Positions 43,986 through 53,205 of a DNA stretch of 64,000 nucleotides are shown here, piece after piece (position 1 is the first letter of the stretch; the number at the start of each line of letters is the position of its first letter). The notes below the pieces were generated by a model. That model searched no databases. It saw only the letters and a list, made by a program, of their open reading frames with translations, and was not told where the DNA came from. Source of the stretch: Bradyrhizobium sp. URHD0069 (GTDB lineage: Bacteria > Pseudomonadota > Alphaproteobacteria > Rhizobiales > Xanthobacteraceae); the NCBI RefSeq assembly GCF_000701345.1, contig NZ_KL370775.1, positions 62,001-126,000 of the forward strand, given 5' to 3'. The position numbers were made by a program, and so were the translations under genes.

Positions 43986-45290
43986 TCACACTTGCACGGC
44001 GGTGCGAACACGGCCGGCATTGCCAAATACCCGCAGATAACGCTCCGCCTCGGACGGGCTGCCGGTGGCTTTTTCCGGGTTGTCCGACAGTTTTACCGCT
44101 GGTCGGCCGTCGACCGACGTCACCTTGCAAACGATCGAGATCGGATCGAGATCGACGGAGCCGTCCGGCGCGCATCCGACGAAATCATTGGTCAGGTTGG
44201 TGCCCCAGCCAAAGCTGATCCTGACGCGGCCGGCAAAATGGCGGTAGGTCTCCTCGATCGATCCGACATCCATGCCGTCGGAAAAAACCAGCAGCTTCTC
44301 CTTGGGATCGCGGCCCTTTTGCTTCCACCATTTGATGATTTCCTCGCCTGCCGCGATCGGCGGTGCGCTGTCCGGCCGAAAGCCGGTCCAGTCGGCCACC
44401 CATTCCGGCGCATCCCGCAGGAATGATTTAGTGCCGAAAGCGTCGGGCAGGGCGATCAGAAGATTGCCGCCATAGGTATGGCGCCACTGATCGAGGATGC
44501 GGTACGGCGCCCAGCGAAGTTCGGTATCGTCGTTCGCCAGCGCCGCGGCCACCATCGGCAGTTCATGCGCGTTGGTGCCGGTCGCTTCCAGATCATTGTC
44601 CATCGCCAGCAGGACATTGGAGGTGCCGGTGAAGGACGGTCCGAGGCCTTCCTTGACGGCCTCAACGCACCAGCGCTGCCACAGGAATCCATGGCGCCGC
44701 CGCGTGCCGAAATCGGAAAGACGAAGTCCTTCCAGCTTGCGCAGGCGCTCGACTTTGCTCCAGAGCTTGGCCTTGGCGCGGGCATAAAGCACATCGAGCG
44801 CAAATCGACCTTGGCCTTTCATCACCTGGCGCGAGCGCAGCTCATTGAGAATCGCTAGCGCCGGGATCTCCCACATGGTGGTGTGGGTCCAGGGCCCGTG
44901 GAAATGCAATTCGTATTGGCCGTCTACCTTGTGAAGCTCATACTCAGGCAGGCGGAAGGGGGCGAGCCAGCTGATGAAGTCAGGCGCAAACATCTGGGTC
45001 TTGCCATAGAACGTATTACCGGCGAGCCATATCAACTCCTTCTTGGTGAAGCGGATGGTGCGGGCGTGGTCGAGCTGGGCGCGAAGCTCTCCCTCATCAA
45101 TGATTTCGGCGAGACGCACGTGCCGGCTGCGATTGATAACCGAGAACGTTACGCGCTGATCCGGGTAAAGCTCCCGAATCATTTGCAGCATCAGCAGCTT
45201 GTAAAAATCGGTATCGAGCAGGCTGCGCACGATCGGGTCGAGCCGCCAGCCGTGATTGTAGGTCCTGCTTGCAATATCTGTAACTGCCAT
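43986..45290 (-). CDS. pncB: Nicotinate phosphoribosyltransferase
   Basis: A 434-residue enzyme that joins nicotinate to PRPP with ATP in the NAD salvage pathway. Motifs seen are LLDTDFYKLLMLQMI near residue 24, FGTRRRHGFLWQR, ATGTNAHELPM (His autophosphorylation region), FSDGMDV and FGWGTNLTND. Length fits PncB. A dyad just upstream may control it. It faces the TRAP operon tail to tail. Confidence 0.93.
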   Translation of the reverse strand: MAVTDIASRTYNHGWRLDPIVRSLLDTDFYKLLMLQMIRELYPDQRVTFSVINRSRHVRLAEIIDEGELRAQLDHARTIRFTKKELIWLAGNTFYGKTQMFAPDFISWLAPFRLPEYELHKVDGQYELHFHGPWTHTTMWEIPALAILNELRSRQVMKGQGRFALDVLYARAKAKLWSKVERLRKLEGLRLSDFGTRRRHGFLWQRWCVEAVKEGLGPSFTGTSNVLLAMDNDLEATGTNAHELPMVAAALANDDTELRWAPYRILDQWRHTYGGNLLIALPDAFGTKSFLRDAPEWVADWTGFRPDSAPPIAAGEEIIKWWKQKGRDPKEKLLVFSDGMDVGSIEETYRHFAGRVRISFGWGTNLTNDFVGCAPDGSVDLDPISIVCKVTSVDGRPAVKLSDNPEKATGSPSEAERYLRVFGNAGRVRTAVQV

Positions 45291-45307
45291 GCTGGAACTT
45301 TATCGCG

Positions 45308-45336
45308 CCGGAAGCCATGCAACCAGTGGCTTTCGG
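45308..45336. promoter_or_regulatory. Dyad in the pncB leader
   Basis: CCGGAAGCCA (45308-45317) and TGGCTTTCGG (45327-45336) match as an inverted repeat in nine of ten positions, with nine bases between. The dyad ends 17 bases before the pncB ATG, so it could be an operator or a structured leader. Confidence 0.45.
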
Positions 45337-45410
45337 TAGGCATGGCAGGCCAGCGAGATATCCCTTCCGGCCCCGTTATGCCCGAAGGCAGCGTGGCGCA
45401 ACCTCGATCA

Positions 45411-48062
45411 TTAGGAAATCATCTTGTTCTGGCCTGCCGGCCGGACCGCCGCCAGTTTTTGCGATCGGCCTTCACCCAAGCGCTCCAGCCACACCAGTGC
45501 CACCGCTGACAGAAAAGGCAGGCTTTGGATCAACAGGATGGTCGCGAATAGGTCAGCCTCAAGCACCCGGTAGAAGTTGGTCGCGAAAATCGTGATAGCG
45601 CCCGCGACCAACAGCGCGCCGAGCACCGTTTCCGGCATCGTCAGGATGCGGGTGCCGACCACGACCCCCTTGCCCTTCGGGGTACGATGGAAATAGTTGC
45701 CATGCGCCGGCAGCGCCGCCTTGAAGGCTGCGCTCGCCACCGTCCACTGAACCGACATGAACACCACCATGGCGCCGAACATCTGGCGGTACGGCACTGC
45801 AACGCGCAGCCGGTAAGCACAGACAAAATGGGCGAGCGATACGATAAAGGCAGAGATGATTGGCAGCGTGAGCAGCGGATCCGGGATGGCGACGATCTTG
45901 AAGGCCACGAACGGTACCCAGACCAGATTGAGCAGCGCCGCCGCAACGGCAATGATTTCGGCCCCGAACCAGCTCAGCCAGCCGAAAGCGAATTCCCGCT
46001 TTTGATCGCGGTCGAGCAGGCTCGTTCCCGGCAGGAACTGCCGCCAATGCTTCTTCACGATCTGCACCGCGCCGCCGGCCCAGCGCGACCGTTGCGTCCT
46101 GAAGGCCATATAGTCTTGTGGCAGCAATCCCCAGCCATAACGCTGGTTGGTGTAGTGGGCACGCCAGCCGCGCTCCAGGATTGTCAGTCCCAGATCGCTG
46201 TCCTCGCAAATCGTGTCGCTCGACCAGCCGCCGGCCGCCTCTAGCGCAGTTCGGCGGATCAGGCACATCGTGCCGTGGACGATGATGGCGTTGACCTCGT
46301 TGCGCTCGACCATGCCGATATCGAAAAAGCCGGCATATTCGGCGTTCATGGCGGCGTGGATAGCGCTTCGGTCGCCATCGCGATGATCCTGCGGCGCCTG
46401 GATCAGTCCCACCTTGGAATCGGCGAAACCGGGGATCAGATCCTTCAGCCATTTTGGATCGACTACGTAATCGGCGTCGATGATGCCGATGATCTGCGCA
46501 TCGGCAGAAGTCTCTGCCATCGCGAGCCGGAGCGCGGCGGCCTTGAATCCCCTAAGGTTCTCGACGCGAACAAACTTGAAGCGCGGGCCCAGGTCGCGAC
46601 AGCGTGCCTCGATCGGCCGCCAGAATGCCGGATCGGGCGTGTTGTTGATGACGACCACGCATTCGAAATCCGGATAATCCAGCTGCGCCACCGAATCGAT
46701 GGTGCGCAACAGCATCTCGGGCGGCTCCCGGTAGGCGGGAATGTGGATCGACACCTTCGGCGTCAACACGGCTGGGGCCGACGATGACACGTTCAACAGC
46801 CGCGCGGGCTCGTGGCCAAGCGCAACCGTCGCCATTTCGTTCAACCGGGAGCGCGCGATTGGCGCGAGCAGGCCCAACAGCGGCAGCGCGATAGCGAACG
46901 TGATCACCTCGCCATGCAGGAAATAGTGGCCCTGCCAATACACTAGCACGCTTGCGCACCAGTGGCCGACCAAATGGTCGGCGGCGGCGAGCAACGTTGC
47001 CTGGCCGGCGGTCGCACCGCGAAGCGCCAGGATCGAGATCGACAGCAACAGACCGATCGATACAGCGAGTAGCGCCGCTTTCCAGTAATCGGCGTCTACG
47101 AGCTGTCCAGTCCAGGCGAATTTTGGCTGCAGCGACGCGTCGAAGATGCCCCAGTAAGGCCCGACATTGCCCTCGAACAATTTCTCCGGCTGATCGATCG
47201 CCTCGACGATGTTGTAATCGATGCCGAGCACGTTGGCGCGTGCCACGAAATTGCGCAGCAGCACGGCCTGACTGACCGGGTCGGGCACCGCGCGCTCGAA
47301 ATTGTGCCCGGCGCTCGGCCAGCCGAACTCGCCGATCACGATCTTCTTGCTGGGATACTTGGCGCGCAACAGCTCGTAGAGCGCGAGCGATCCATCGAGT
47401 GCGGTTTGCTTCGGCATGCCCTCCCAATAGGGAAGGATATGGGCGAACACCTCGTCCACGGCATCGACGAGCTCTGGATGGTCGATGAAGGTTTTCCAGT
47501 GATCCGCAGTCGCCACTGGGACCGGACTGTCCCGCTTTACGCGCCTGACGATTTTCGCAAGCTCGGCCGCGCTGTGCTCATGCCGCAGGAACGTTTCGTT
47601 GCCGACGACCAGCCGGGTGACGTTGCGATAGCGCCGCGCCAGATCGAGCGCGGTCGCGATCTCGCGCTCATTTCGCGCTTCGTCCTTGTCGAGCCAGATC
47701 CCGAGCGTCACTGTGAGCCCGAGTTCTCGCGCGATTTCCGGAACCCGTTCCAGGCCTTGCGTCGAGGCGTAGGTGCGCACCGACTCGGCGTATGCGGCAA
47801 TCGCGGCAAGGTCGGTGCGGATCTGCGCTTCCGGTACGATCGGACCCGCCGGAGTTTTCTGGGCGAACCGGTTGTAGGAGACGCTCGGCAATTTGTCTTC
47901 AACCGAATCCGCAGCCGTGTCGGGCTTCTTCAGCGCCCAGAATGCCAGATGGATGCATGCGATAAAGCTAACGATCGCGGCAAAAGTGCCGAGCGACATC
48001 ACACGGTGGCGGCCCTTGGCAGCGCCGCTCCGTCTGCCGGCGATCTGGTCCGGCGTGTTCAT
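45411..48062 (-). CDS. ndvB: Cyclic beta-glucan synthase NdvB-like: GH17-type domain fused to a GT2 glycosyltransferase
   Basis: About 883 residues from ATG 48062 (frame open to 48164). After a TM helix (SLGTFAAIVSFIACIHLAFW) comes a periplasmic GH17-like domain with the two catalytic glutamates in VVGNETF (about residue 153) and VIGEFGWPS (about 242). More TM helices lead to a cytoplasmic GT2 domain: SIHIPAYREPPEML (~439), IDADYVVD (~529), EDSDLGL and QRSRWAGG (~657), then further TM helices. The arrangement matches Bradyrhizobium NdvB, which makes cyclic beta-1,3/1,6-glucans for osmotic adaptation and nodulation. ndvC is not in the window. Confidence 0.85.
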   Translation of the reverse strand: MNTPDQIAGRRSGAAKGRHRVMSLGTFAAIVSFIACIHLAFWALKKPDTAADSVEDKLPSVSYNRFAQKTPAGPIVPEAQIRTDLAAIAAYAESVRTYASTQGLERVPEIARELGLTVTLGIWLDKDEARNEREIATALDLARRYRNVTRLVVGNETFLRHEHSAAELAKIVRRVKRDSPVPVATADHWKTFIDHPELVDAVDEVFAHILPYWEGMPKQTALDGSLALYELLRAKYPSKKIVIGEFGWPSAGHNFERAVPDPVSQAVLLRNFVARANVLGIDYNIVEAIDQPEKLFEGNVGPYWGIFDASLQPKFAWTGQLVDADYWKAALLAVSIGLLLSISILALRGATAGQATLLAAADHLVGHWCASVLVYWQGHYFLHGEVITFAIALPLLGLLAPIARSRLNEMATVALGHEPARLLNVSSSAPAVLTPKVSIHIPAYREPPEMLLRTIDSVAQLDYPDFECVVVINNTPDPAFWRPIEARCRDLGPRFKFVRVENLRGFKAAALRLAMAETSADAQIIGIIDADYVVDPKWLKDLIPGFADSKVGLIQAPQDHRDGDRSAIHAAMNAEYAGFFDIGMVERNEVNAIIVHGTMCLIRRTALEAAGGWSSDTICEDSDLGLTILERGWRAHYTNQRYGWGLLPQDYMAFRTQRSRWAGGAVQIVKKHWRQFLPGTSLLDRDQKREFAFGWLSWFGAEIIAVAAALLNLVWVPFVAFKIVAIPDPLLTLPIISAFIVSLAHFVCAYRLRVAVPYRQMFGAMVVFMSVQWTVASAAFKAALPAHGNYFHRTPKGKGVVVGTRILTMPETVLGALLVAGAITIFATNFYRVLEADLFATILLIQSLPFLSAVALVWLERLGEGRSQKLAAVRPAGQNKMIS

Positions 48063-48178
48063 TCGGCGGGTCGGGTCGCGGGCATGAAACCTTTTTGGGA
48101 CGGCAGGCCGATGCGCGTAGCGAAGAGGTGGGGACGAAACCTCGAATAAAAAATAAAAGATCATTTAGTATCGGCTGC

Positions 48179-48433
48179 TCAGCCGAATGTGATGAGCAGC
48201 CCAGCGCGATATCCGTTGCCGACCTGACTGTCGACCGCCTGCACACCGGTCCAGGCCTGCTTGTCCGGGGCGAATTGCCGCCTCAGGTAAGACACAAGCT
48301 CCGCGATCTGATCGTCGGTCATGCTGTCGTTGAAGGCGGGCATATAGCCGAGGTTGCGCGACACCGGTGACGCGATACCGTGCAGGAGCATTTGAATCAG
48401 GTGTCCGGCAAAGTTTGACGATGCCCCTGTCAC
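48179..48433 (-). pseudogene. Cytochrome c, C-terminal remnant
   Basis: HGIASPVSRNLGYMPAFNDS, then MTDDQIAELVSYLRRQFAP is the Met-ligand and last-helix region of a dehydrogenase-linked c-type cytochrome. No CxxCH is present and a stop lies just upstream of 48433, so the heme half is lost. The tail after AWTGVQA looks unrelated. Confidence 0.7.
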
Positions 48434-48475
48434 TTCCGCTTACGCCGACAGCCAGCGCAGAGCGGATGTGGAGGG

Positions 48476-49150
48476 CTAGTCGGCGAGGCTAAGCGCCAGC
48501 GCAATAGCCCCCACCACAATGAGGCTGGCGGCCCAGGACGTATCCAGATTGAACCAGCTCCGTGATAGGAATTTAAGACCGAGATAGCGGTAAACCAGCC
48601 ACGCCAAGCATCCGCCGGCTGCGATCATCGCGGTGGCGTGGACCACGGAGACCACCACGGCCATTGCGAGATTGGCATTGATGAGGATTCCGGCTGCCTC
48701 GTGGGCTTTGTCGAGATCGGCTTGACGGCAGAGCCCGAGATAGATCGGCACAAGCATCAGCCCCGCGCCATGAGCAATTGCCACGGCGAAGGACCAAAGA
48801 CCCAATTGCGTCGGTCGTACCCGCGCCAATGCCCGTGGATGGCGCCGGTCGACCAGCCGGAAGATACCGAACCCGATGACAAGGAGGCCGGCGCCGACCT
48901 GGATCTGGCGCTGCCATTCGACGAGGGCGATCAGCAGTCCGAAGGGAAGGATCACCAGCAGCATCGCCAGCAGATGGCCGGCCGCTAGCGGCCAAAGCGC
49001 GGCTACCAGGGCACGCGAACTTCTTTCCATCAACCCGGCGGAAACGGCGAGCGGCCACCCCATTCCCGGGTTTGCTCCGTGGTAGAGGCCGCTCGCGATG
49101 ACAGCCAGCCAGAGCCAGGCAGGTGTCCAACCCGCTCCGCTCAAATTCAA
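48476..49150 (-). CDS. Six-helix membrane protein linked to methanethiol oxidase
   Basis: A 224-residue inner-membrane protein with about six helices and a repeat-like pair of motifs, SGLYHGANPGMGWPLAV near residue 20 and FAVAIAHGAGLMLVPIYL near 122. The conserved His in both helices recalls metal transporters of the NicO/HupE kind, but I cannot assign a family firmly. The ATG overlaps the stop of the methanethiol oxidase gene (ATGA at 49147-49150), which ties the two together. A role in copper or calcium supply to the enzyme is a guess. Confidence 0.75.
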   Translation of the reverse strand: MNLSGAGWTPAWLWLAVIASGLYHGANPGMGWPLAVSAGLMERSSRALVAALWPLAAGHLLAMLLVILPFGLLIALVEWQRQIQVGAGLLVIGFGIFRLVDRRHPRALARVRPTQLGLWSFAVAIAHGAGLMLVPIYLGLCRQADLDKAHEAAGILINANLAMAVVVSVVHATAMIAAGGCLAWLVYRYLGLKFLSRSWFNLDTSWAASLIVVGAIALALSLAD

Positions 49151-50547
49151 ACCGAGGGATAGCAGAACGAATCCGTCGAACAGTCGCCGCCCTCGAGCCG
49201 GATCTGATGCGCGCGGTATCCGTCGGGGAAGCTTACCCAGTAGTCCTTTGACAGCTCAAGGCCACCGTTCGGATTTGCATTGGCCATGACCTCGGCACCC
49301 GGCATCCCCTCGGGATAAAATTGGTTGTCCCATGTCGAGTAGAGCGAGTTGGTCCAATACACTCGTCTGCCGTCGCGGCTGATCTCGACCATCTGCGGGC
49401 CGCCCGCATAGCTCTTGCCGTTCGGGTGAGGCGTGCGTCGTACAATGCCGCCGATGTGCACCGACCCCGCGAGCTTCGGCTTTTTCGGATCGGTAACATC
49501 ATATTGACGCATCTCGCCGGTGCCCCAACAGGAGACATAAAGGAATTTGTCATCCATCGACAAGTCGATGTCGGTCACAAGCGGCGGCACTGCGCCAAAG
49601 CCCTGCAGAAGCGGCGGCAGCCGATCCTTTGGCGCCGGCTCGGGTGGGATCGTCGCCGTCTTCTCGATGTGGAACTTGCCGCCCTCGCGCCACCAGGTCC
49701 AGATCGAACCTTCGAGGTTGGTGGTATCGACCACAACGCCCAGGAAACCGTGCTCGCGAACGGGATCGTGAGCGGGACGCACTTCGAGTGCCATTTGATG
49801 ATTGGCGCCGAGATCGATCGTCTGGACGTTTCGCCGCGCCCGAAGATCCCAGAAGTGGATCCGATGACCATATTTGTTCGAAAGGAGATCTTCCGGCACG
49901 ATCCCGTTTTCGAACTGGGGCGGCAACCCCCATTCGCTCGTCACCATGTAGTCGCGGGGCAGGTTCCACCAGAAATCATAATGCAGCGTCTGGGGGCCGC
50001 GATCGATCTCCCACCGTCCCAGCACATCGAATGTCTCGCAGTCCATGATGAAGACGCCGGGCGGCCCATCGGTACCATCCTTGCCGCCGCCACCGAGCGT
50101 GCTGACGTAAATCCCTTCCGGCCCGCAGTGGACCGTGTGCGGCCGCGAGTAGCCGGTCTTTTTAAGGATTTCCTCAGGCTCGATAATCTTGTGAATCTTC
50201 GCCTTGGCAGGATCGGGTTGCGTATCCACGACATAAATGCGCGAGGACCGGATCCCGGGGATTATCAGGTAGCGCCGCTCGACGAATGCATGCCCCGCGA
50301 GCGGCCACAAAGCGGACGAGCAGGCGTTCCACCCGAAATGGTGAAACTCGTCCCCCTTGTTGGGCATCGTCACCGTGTGGACGATTTGGCTGAAGGTCGG
50401 CGAGCCTGGCTTCACATCGATCACAGCGAGCGCGTCGGGTTTTGAGAAGTCTGGGCTAAGCAGCAAGGTGTAGGCGAAGCTCTCTGGCGGAGCTTCCATT
50501 GCAAGCTTCGGAGATGCGTGAAACGTGGGATCGGGCCTCATCGTCAT
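49147..50547 (-). CDS. mtoX: Methanethiol oxidase / selenium-binding protein SBP56
   Basis: A 466-residue SBP56-family protein. The ATG at 50547 follows GGGAGG; the frame runs on to 50829 without a good start. Family blocks include FHHFGWNACSSALW, RYLIIPGIRSSRIYVVD, RPHTVHCGPEGIYVSTLG, DFWWNLPRDYMVTSEWG, YGHRIHFWDL and GGPQMVEISRDGRRVYWTNS. MtoX oxidises methanethiol to formaldehyde, sulfide and peroxide and needs copper; the His residues in these blocks are candidate ligands. No signal peptide is visible. It is followed by an overlapping membrane-protein gene rather than the SCO1/MauG genes seen elsewhere. Confidence 0.88.
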   Translation of the reverse strand: MTMRPDPTFHASPKLAMEAPPESFAYTLLLSPDFSKPDALAVIDVKPGSPTFSQIVHTVTMPNKGDEFHHFGWNACSSALWPLAGHAFVERRYLIIPGIRSSRIYVVDTQPDPAKAKIHKIIEPEEILKKTGYSRPHTVHCGPEGIYVSTLGGGGKDGTDGPPGVFIMDCETFDVLGRWEIDRGPQTLHYDFWWNLPRDYMVTSEWGLPPQFENGIVPEDLLSNKYGHRIHFWDLRARRNVQTIDLGANHQMALEVRPAHDPVREHGFLGVVVDTTNLEGSIWTWWREGGKFHIEKTATIPPEPAPKDRLPPLLQGFGAVPPLVTDIDLSMDDKFLYVSCWGTGEMRQYDVTDPKKPKLAGSVHIGGIVRRTPHPNGKSYAGGPQMVEISRDGRRVYWTNSLYSTWDNQFYPEGMPGAEVMANANPNGGLELSKDYWVSFPDGYRAHQIRLEGGDCSTDSFCYPSV

Positions 50548-50840
50548 CGTACTGCCTCCCTGTTGCCTGGCGTGCCATTGCACCAACAATACTGCTCGGT
50601 GAAAACGACGGAACCCCCGCATGCGGCTCTTGCGCGCTAGTGCCCCGCCACACGCAAGCCGAGCGGTTCTTCTTACCGTCGCGATCTTGCCGGCGTTGTG
50701 CGAGCGGCGTGCGGTGTCACCGCTGATCGCACACCTGGACGCCAAAATCTCGCAGTCGGGTCCATTGCTGCCGACCGCCGCGCCGAATTCACCTTGCAGG
50801 TCGGTTCGGGTCTCAAAGGAGAACCGCAACCGAGTTAATC

Positions 50841-51266
50841 CTACTTGATCGTGATAGTTATTTTTTCTGACACGACCGGAGGGTTGAACGGATAGTGCTC
50901 GGCGTCGCCCAGCACGAGTTGCAGGGTATGCTTGCCGGGCGGAAGTTCGATGCGCGCCTCGGTTTGGCCCGCTCCGAAATGAAGATGTGCCTTGTCTTGT
51001 GGGATCGGTTCGTTGGGATTGAGGGGATCATTCACATCAATCAGCAAATGGTGATGGCCGCTGTTTGGGTAACTATCGCCCGCATGGGTTACGCCCATGT
51101 TACGCAGACCAAAGCGGCACCAAAATCCGCCTTTGATGGTGGTGCCGTTCTGCGGCCACACGAAATAGAGAAGGGCATTCTTTGGCGCGGGCTTTCCTTG
51201 AGCATACGCCGCCGATGAAAGACTGGTCAGGGCCAAGGAGAGCGCGATCAACGGAATTATCTTCAT
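50841..51266 (-). CDS. DUF4399 periplasmic protein
   Basis: A 141-residue exported protein: signal MKIIPLIALSLALTSLSSAA (cleaved after AYAQ), then a beta-sandwich with GVTHAGDSYPNSGHHHLLID, HLHFGAGQTEARIELPPGKH and VSEKITITIK, the DUF4399 pattern. The His cluster suggests metal or ligand binding. It starts 24 bases after the cyclase gene, on the same strand, so it is probably co-transcribed. Confidence 0.82.
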   Translation of the reverse strand: MKIIPLIALSLALTSLSSAAYAQGKPAPKNALLYFVWPQNGTTIKGGFWCRFGLRNMGVTHAGDSYPNSGHHHLLIDVNDPLNPNEPIPQDKAHLHFGAGQTEARIELPPGKHTLQLVLGDAEHYPFNPPVVSEKITITIK

Positions 51267-51290
51267 GACACGTCCTGTTTCAGCGCGCTT

Positions 51291-52880
51291 TCAAGGGGAC
51301 AGTGCGACGCGGAATCCGTGGGTGTAATATCGCACATTGGTATCGTAACTGTCGCGGTTTGACGGCCGCACATAGCGCGCGTCACTCCTCCAGGAACCGG
51401 AGCGGATGACGTGTGAGCCGCATTGGCCCTCGTCCCATGCCGAACCGTCCGTCGGAGCGCCCTGGTAGTTTTTGTGCCAGCAATCCTCGACCCACTGATC
51501 GACGCCGCCGCCCATGTCATACAGTCCAAACGGATTTGGCTTGAAGCTGCCGACCTTGATCGGTTGTTCGACGGCTGCGATATCGGTGCAATTCTTGCAG
51601 TTGGCCACGCCGGATTGAAGCTGATCGCCCCACCAGTATTTTGTCTGCGTGCCTCCGCGCGCCGCATATTCCCATTCGGCTTCGGTGGGGAGCCGATATG
51701 GCTTTCGCGTGGCTTCCGCGAGCCACGCGACATATTGCTTGGCATCGCTCCAACTGACATTCGTGATCGGCGCATCGTCCTTGCCGGTCGCCGTGAACCC
51801 ACATGCTTTTGCGGCAGCGCATTCATTCCATTCCCGCACCGAGATAGGGAATTTGCTGATAGCAAAAGGCCTGACCGTCACCTGGTGAACCGGCCTTTCC
51901 GAAATTTCTTCATTGCTGCCCATCGCGAAGCTGCCGCCGCGAAGCGGGCTCATCTCGGGTTCTCGGACCGATGAGGCCAGCTGCGTCGTCGGCGCGGTCA
52001 CGGGCGCGACTGAAGGCGCGGATTGCGGTAGCGGAGCTCCTTGTTTCGCTGCGGGAGGGGGTTGAGGCTGAGGCGCCGCTTGTTGCTGGGCTGGCGCCGC
52101 CGTAGGAGTCGGCTGCGGCGCGGCTTGTTTCGCGGCGGGGGCTGGCGCTGTCGGAGGCGAAACGGGGGCTGACGCCCGATCCCCTATCCTACCACGCGGT
52201 TGCAAAAGCATGTACCAGAGAATGCCGCCGGCAATGATTATTAGCGTCAAGCTCAGCAGCGAGATCAGAATGGTCTCGCGTCGCCTGCGATGCCTGTGCA
52301 AGGCGGCTGGGTCGGGAAGCACGCGGTAAACTCTCACCGGATCGGTGATGTTCTTGATCTTGCGATCACCGAGCGACTCGTATCCGCAAACCAGTTTATG
52401 CTTTATCTGTTCGTAAATGCCGCCTGAGATGTAAACTTGGCCGGCCTCGGCAATGCCCTCGAGGCGCGAAGCAATGTTGACACCATCGCCGTAAACGTCA
52501 TCTGTTTCGATAATAACGTCGCCAAGATTGACACCAATTCGGTACTCGATCCAAGAATGCTTCGGCACGGATGCATTGCGGCCAACCAGATTTTGCTGGA
52601 TGACGATGCTGCACCGGACGGCTTCGACGGGACTGTCGAAGATTGCGATGAAGCCGTCCCCGGTGGTTTTAACGAGTTTCCCGTGGTGCTCTACTATGCT
52701 GGGTTCTATGAGATCGCGCTCGATCCGCTTGACGCGACCGTGTGTTCCTTCTTCGTCAATTTGCATCAGGCGGCTGTAGCCCGCGATATCGCCTGCGACA
52801 ATCGCAGCAAGACGACGCGGCGTCATCTCCCGCGGCGGCTCACCACTTTTGCCCGATTTGAAGTTGCGAATTTCGGCCAT
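51291..52880 (-). CDS. Adenylate/guanylate cyclase fused to a periplasmic SUMF1 (FGE-like) domain
   Basis: A 529-residue protein. The cytoplasmic class III cyclase (about residues 20-190) has metal aspartates Asp31 (AGDIAGYSRLM) and Asp75 (TTGDGF), and YGDGVNIASRLE. One TM helix (about 203-226) leads to a Pro/Ala/Gln linker (240-295) and then a SUMF1/FGE domain (from about 308: GGSFAMGSNEEISERPVHQV, LPTEAEWEYAARGG, NPFGLYDMGGGVDQW). In real formylglycine-generating enzymes the end reads GGSW-x-C-(4)-C; here it is SGSWRSDARYVRPSN without cysteines, so the domain is not catalytic in that way and more likely senses a ligand. Confidence 0.88.
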   Translation of the reverse strand: MAEIRNFKSGKSGEPPREMTPRRLAAIVAGDIAGYSRLMQIDEEGTHGRVKRIERDLIEPSIVEHHGKLVKTTGDGFIAIFDSPVEAVRCSIVIQQNLVGRNASVPKHSWIEYRIGVNLGDVIIETDDVYGDGVNIASRLEGIAEAGQVYISGGIYEQIKHKLVCGYESLGDRKIKNITDPVRVYRVLPDPAALHRHRRRRETILISLLSLTLIIIAGGILWYMLLQPRGRIGDRASAPVSPPTAPAPAAKQAAPQPTPTAAPAQQQAAPQPQPPPAAKQGAPLPQSAPSVAPVTAPTTQLASSVREPEMSPLRGGSFAMGSNEEISERPVHQVTVRPFAISKFPISVREWNECAAAKACGFTATGKDDAPITNVSWSDAKQYVAWLAEATRKPYRLPTEAEWEYAARGGTQTKYWWGDQLQSGVANCKNCTDIAAVEQPIKVGSFKPNPFGLYDMGGGVDQWVEDCWHKNYQGAPTDGSAWDEGQCGSHVIRSGSWRSDARYVRPSNRDSYDTNVRYYTHGFRVALSP

Positions 52881-53205
52881 GGCTTAGATTGGTTTCCTTG
52901 AACTGCAAAAGTACAGTGTAGGCAAAACAACCTCTATCCAGCGCTAGCAGCCTATCATATTGCCGGTTCGCGGCAAATCAGCCGAGTGCACGCAGAAATC
53001 CAGCTATTGGGTCACGACTGACTGCCGAAAGGTTCGAAACCCCGGCTCTCTGTTCCGTAACGGTTGCTTGAGGGCGGCGTGTTGCTGCGCAGCATGCGGA
53101 CGATGTGGGGCGATTGTTCCCGATTTAATGAATCGTTAAAGCCGCTGATGTCCGATACGAAACGCTCGAACTGCCTGCCCGGCCGTCGCGCAGATCCGGA
53201 CCGTC
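52881..53205. other. Intergenic
   Basis: Upstream region of the cyclase operon; no gene and no clear promoter recognised. Confidence 0.4.

Noticed and set aside
49321..50445. A 374-codon plus-strand frame
   Set aside because: Antisense to mtoX; composition is that of a shadow frame.
53030..53052. GGTTCGAAACC, like a tRNA T-arm
   Set aside because: No matching acceptor, D or anticodon arms could be folded around it.
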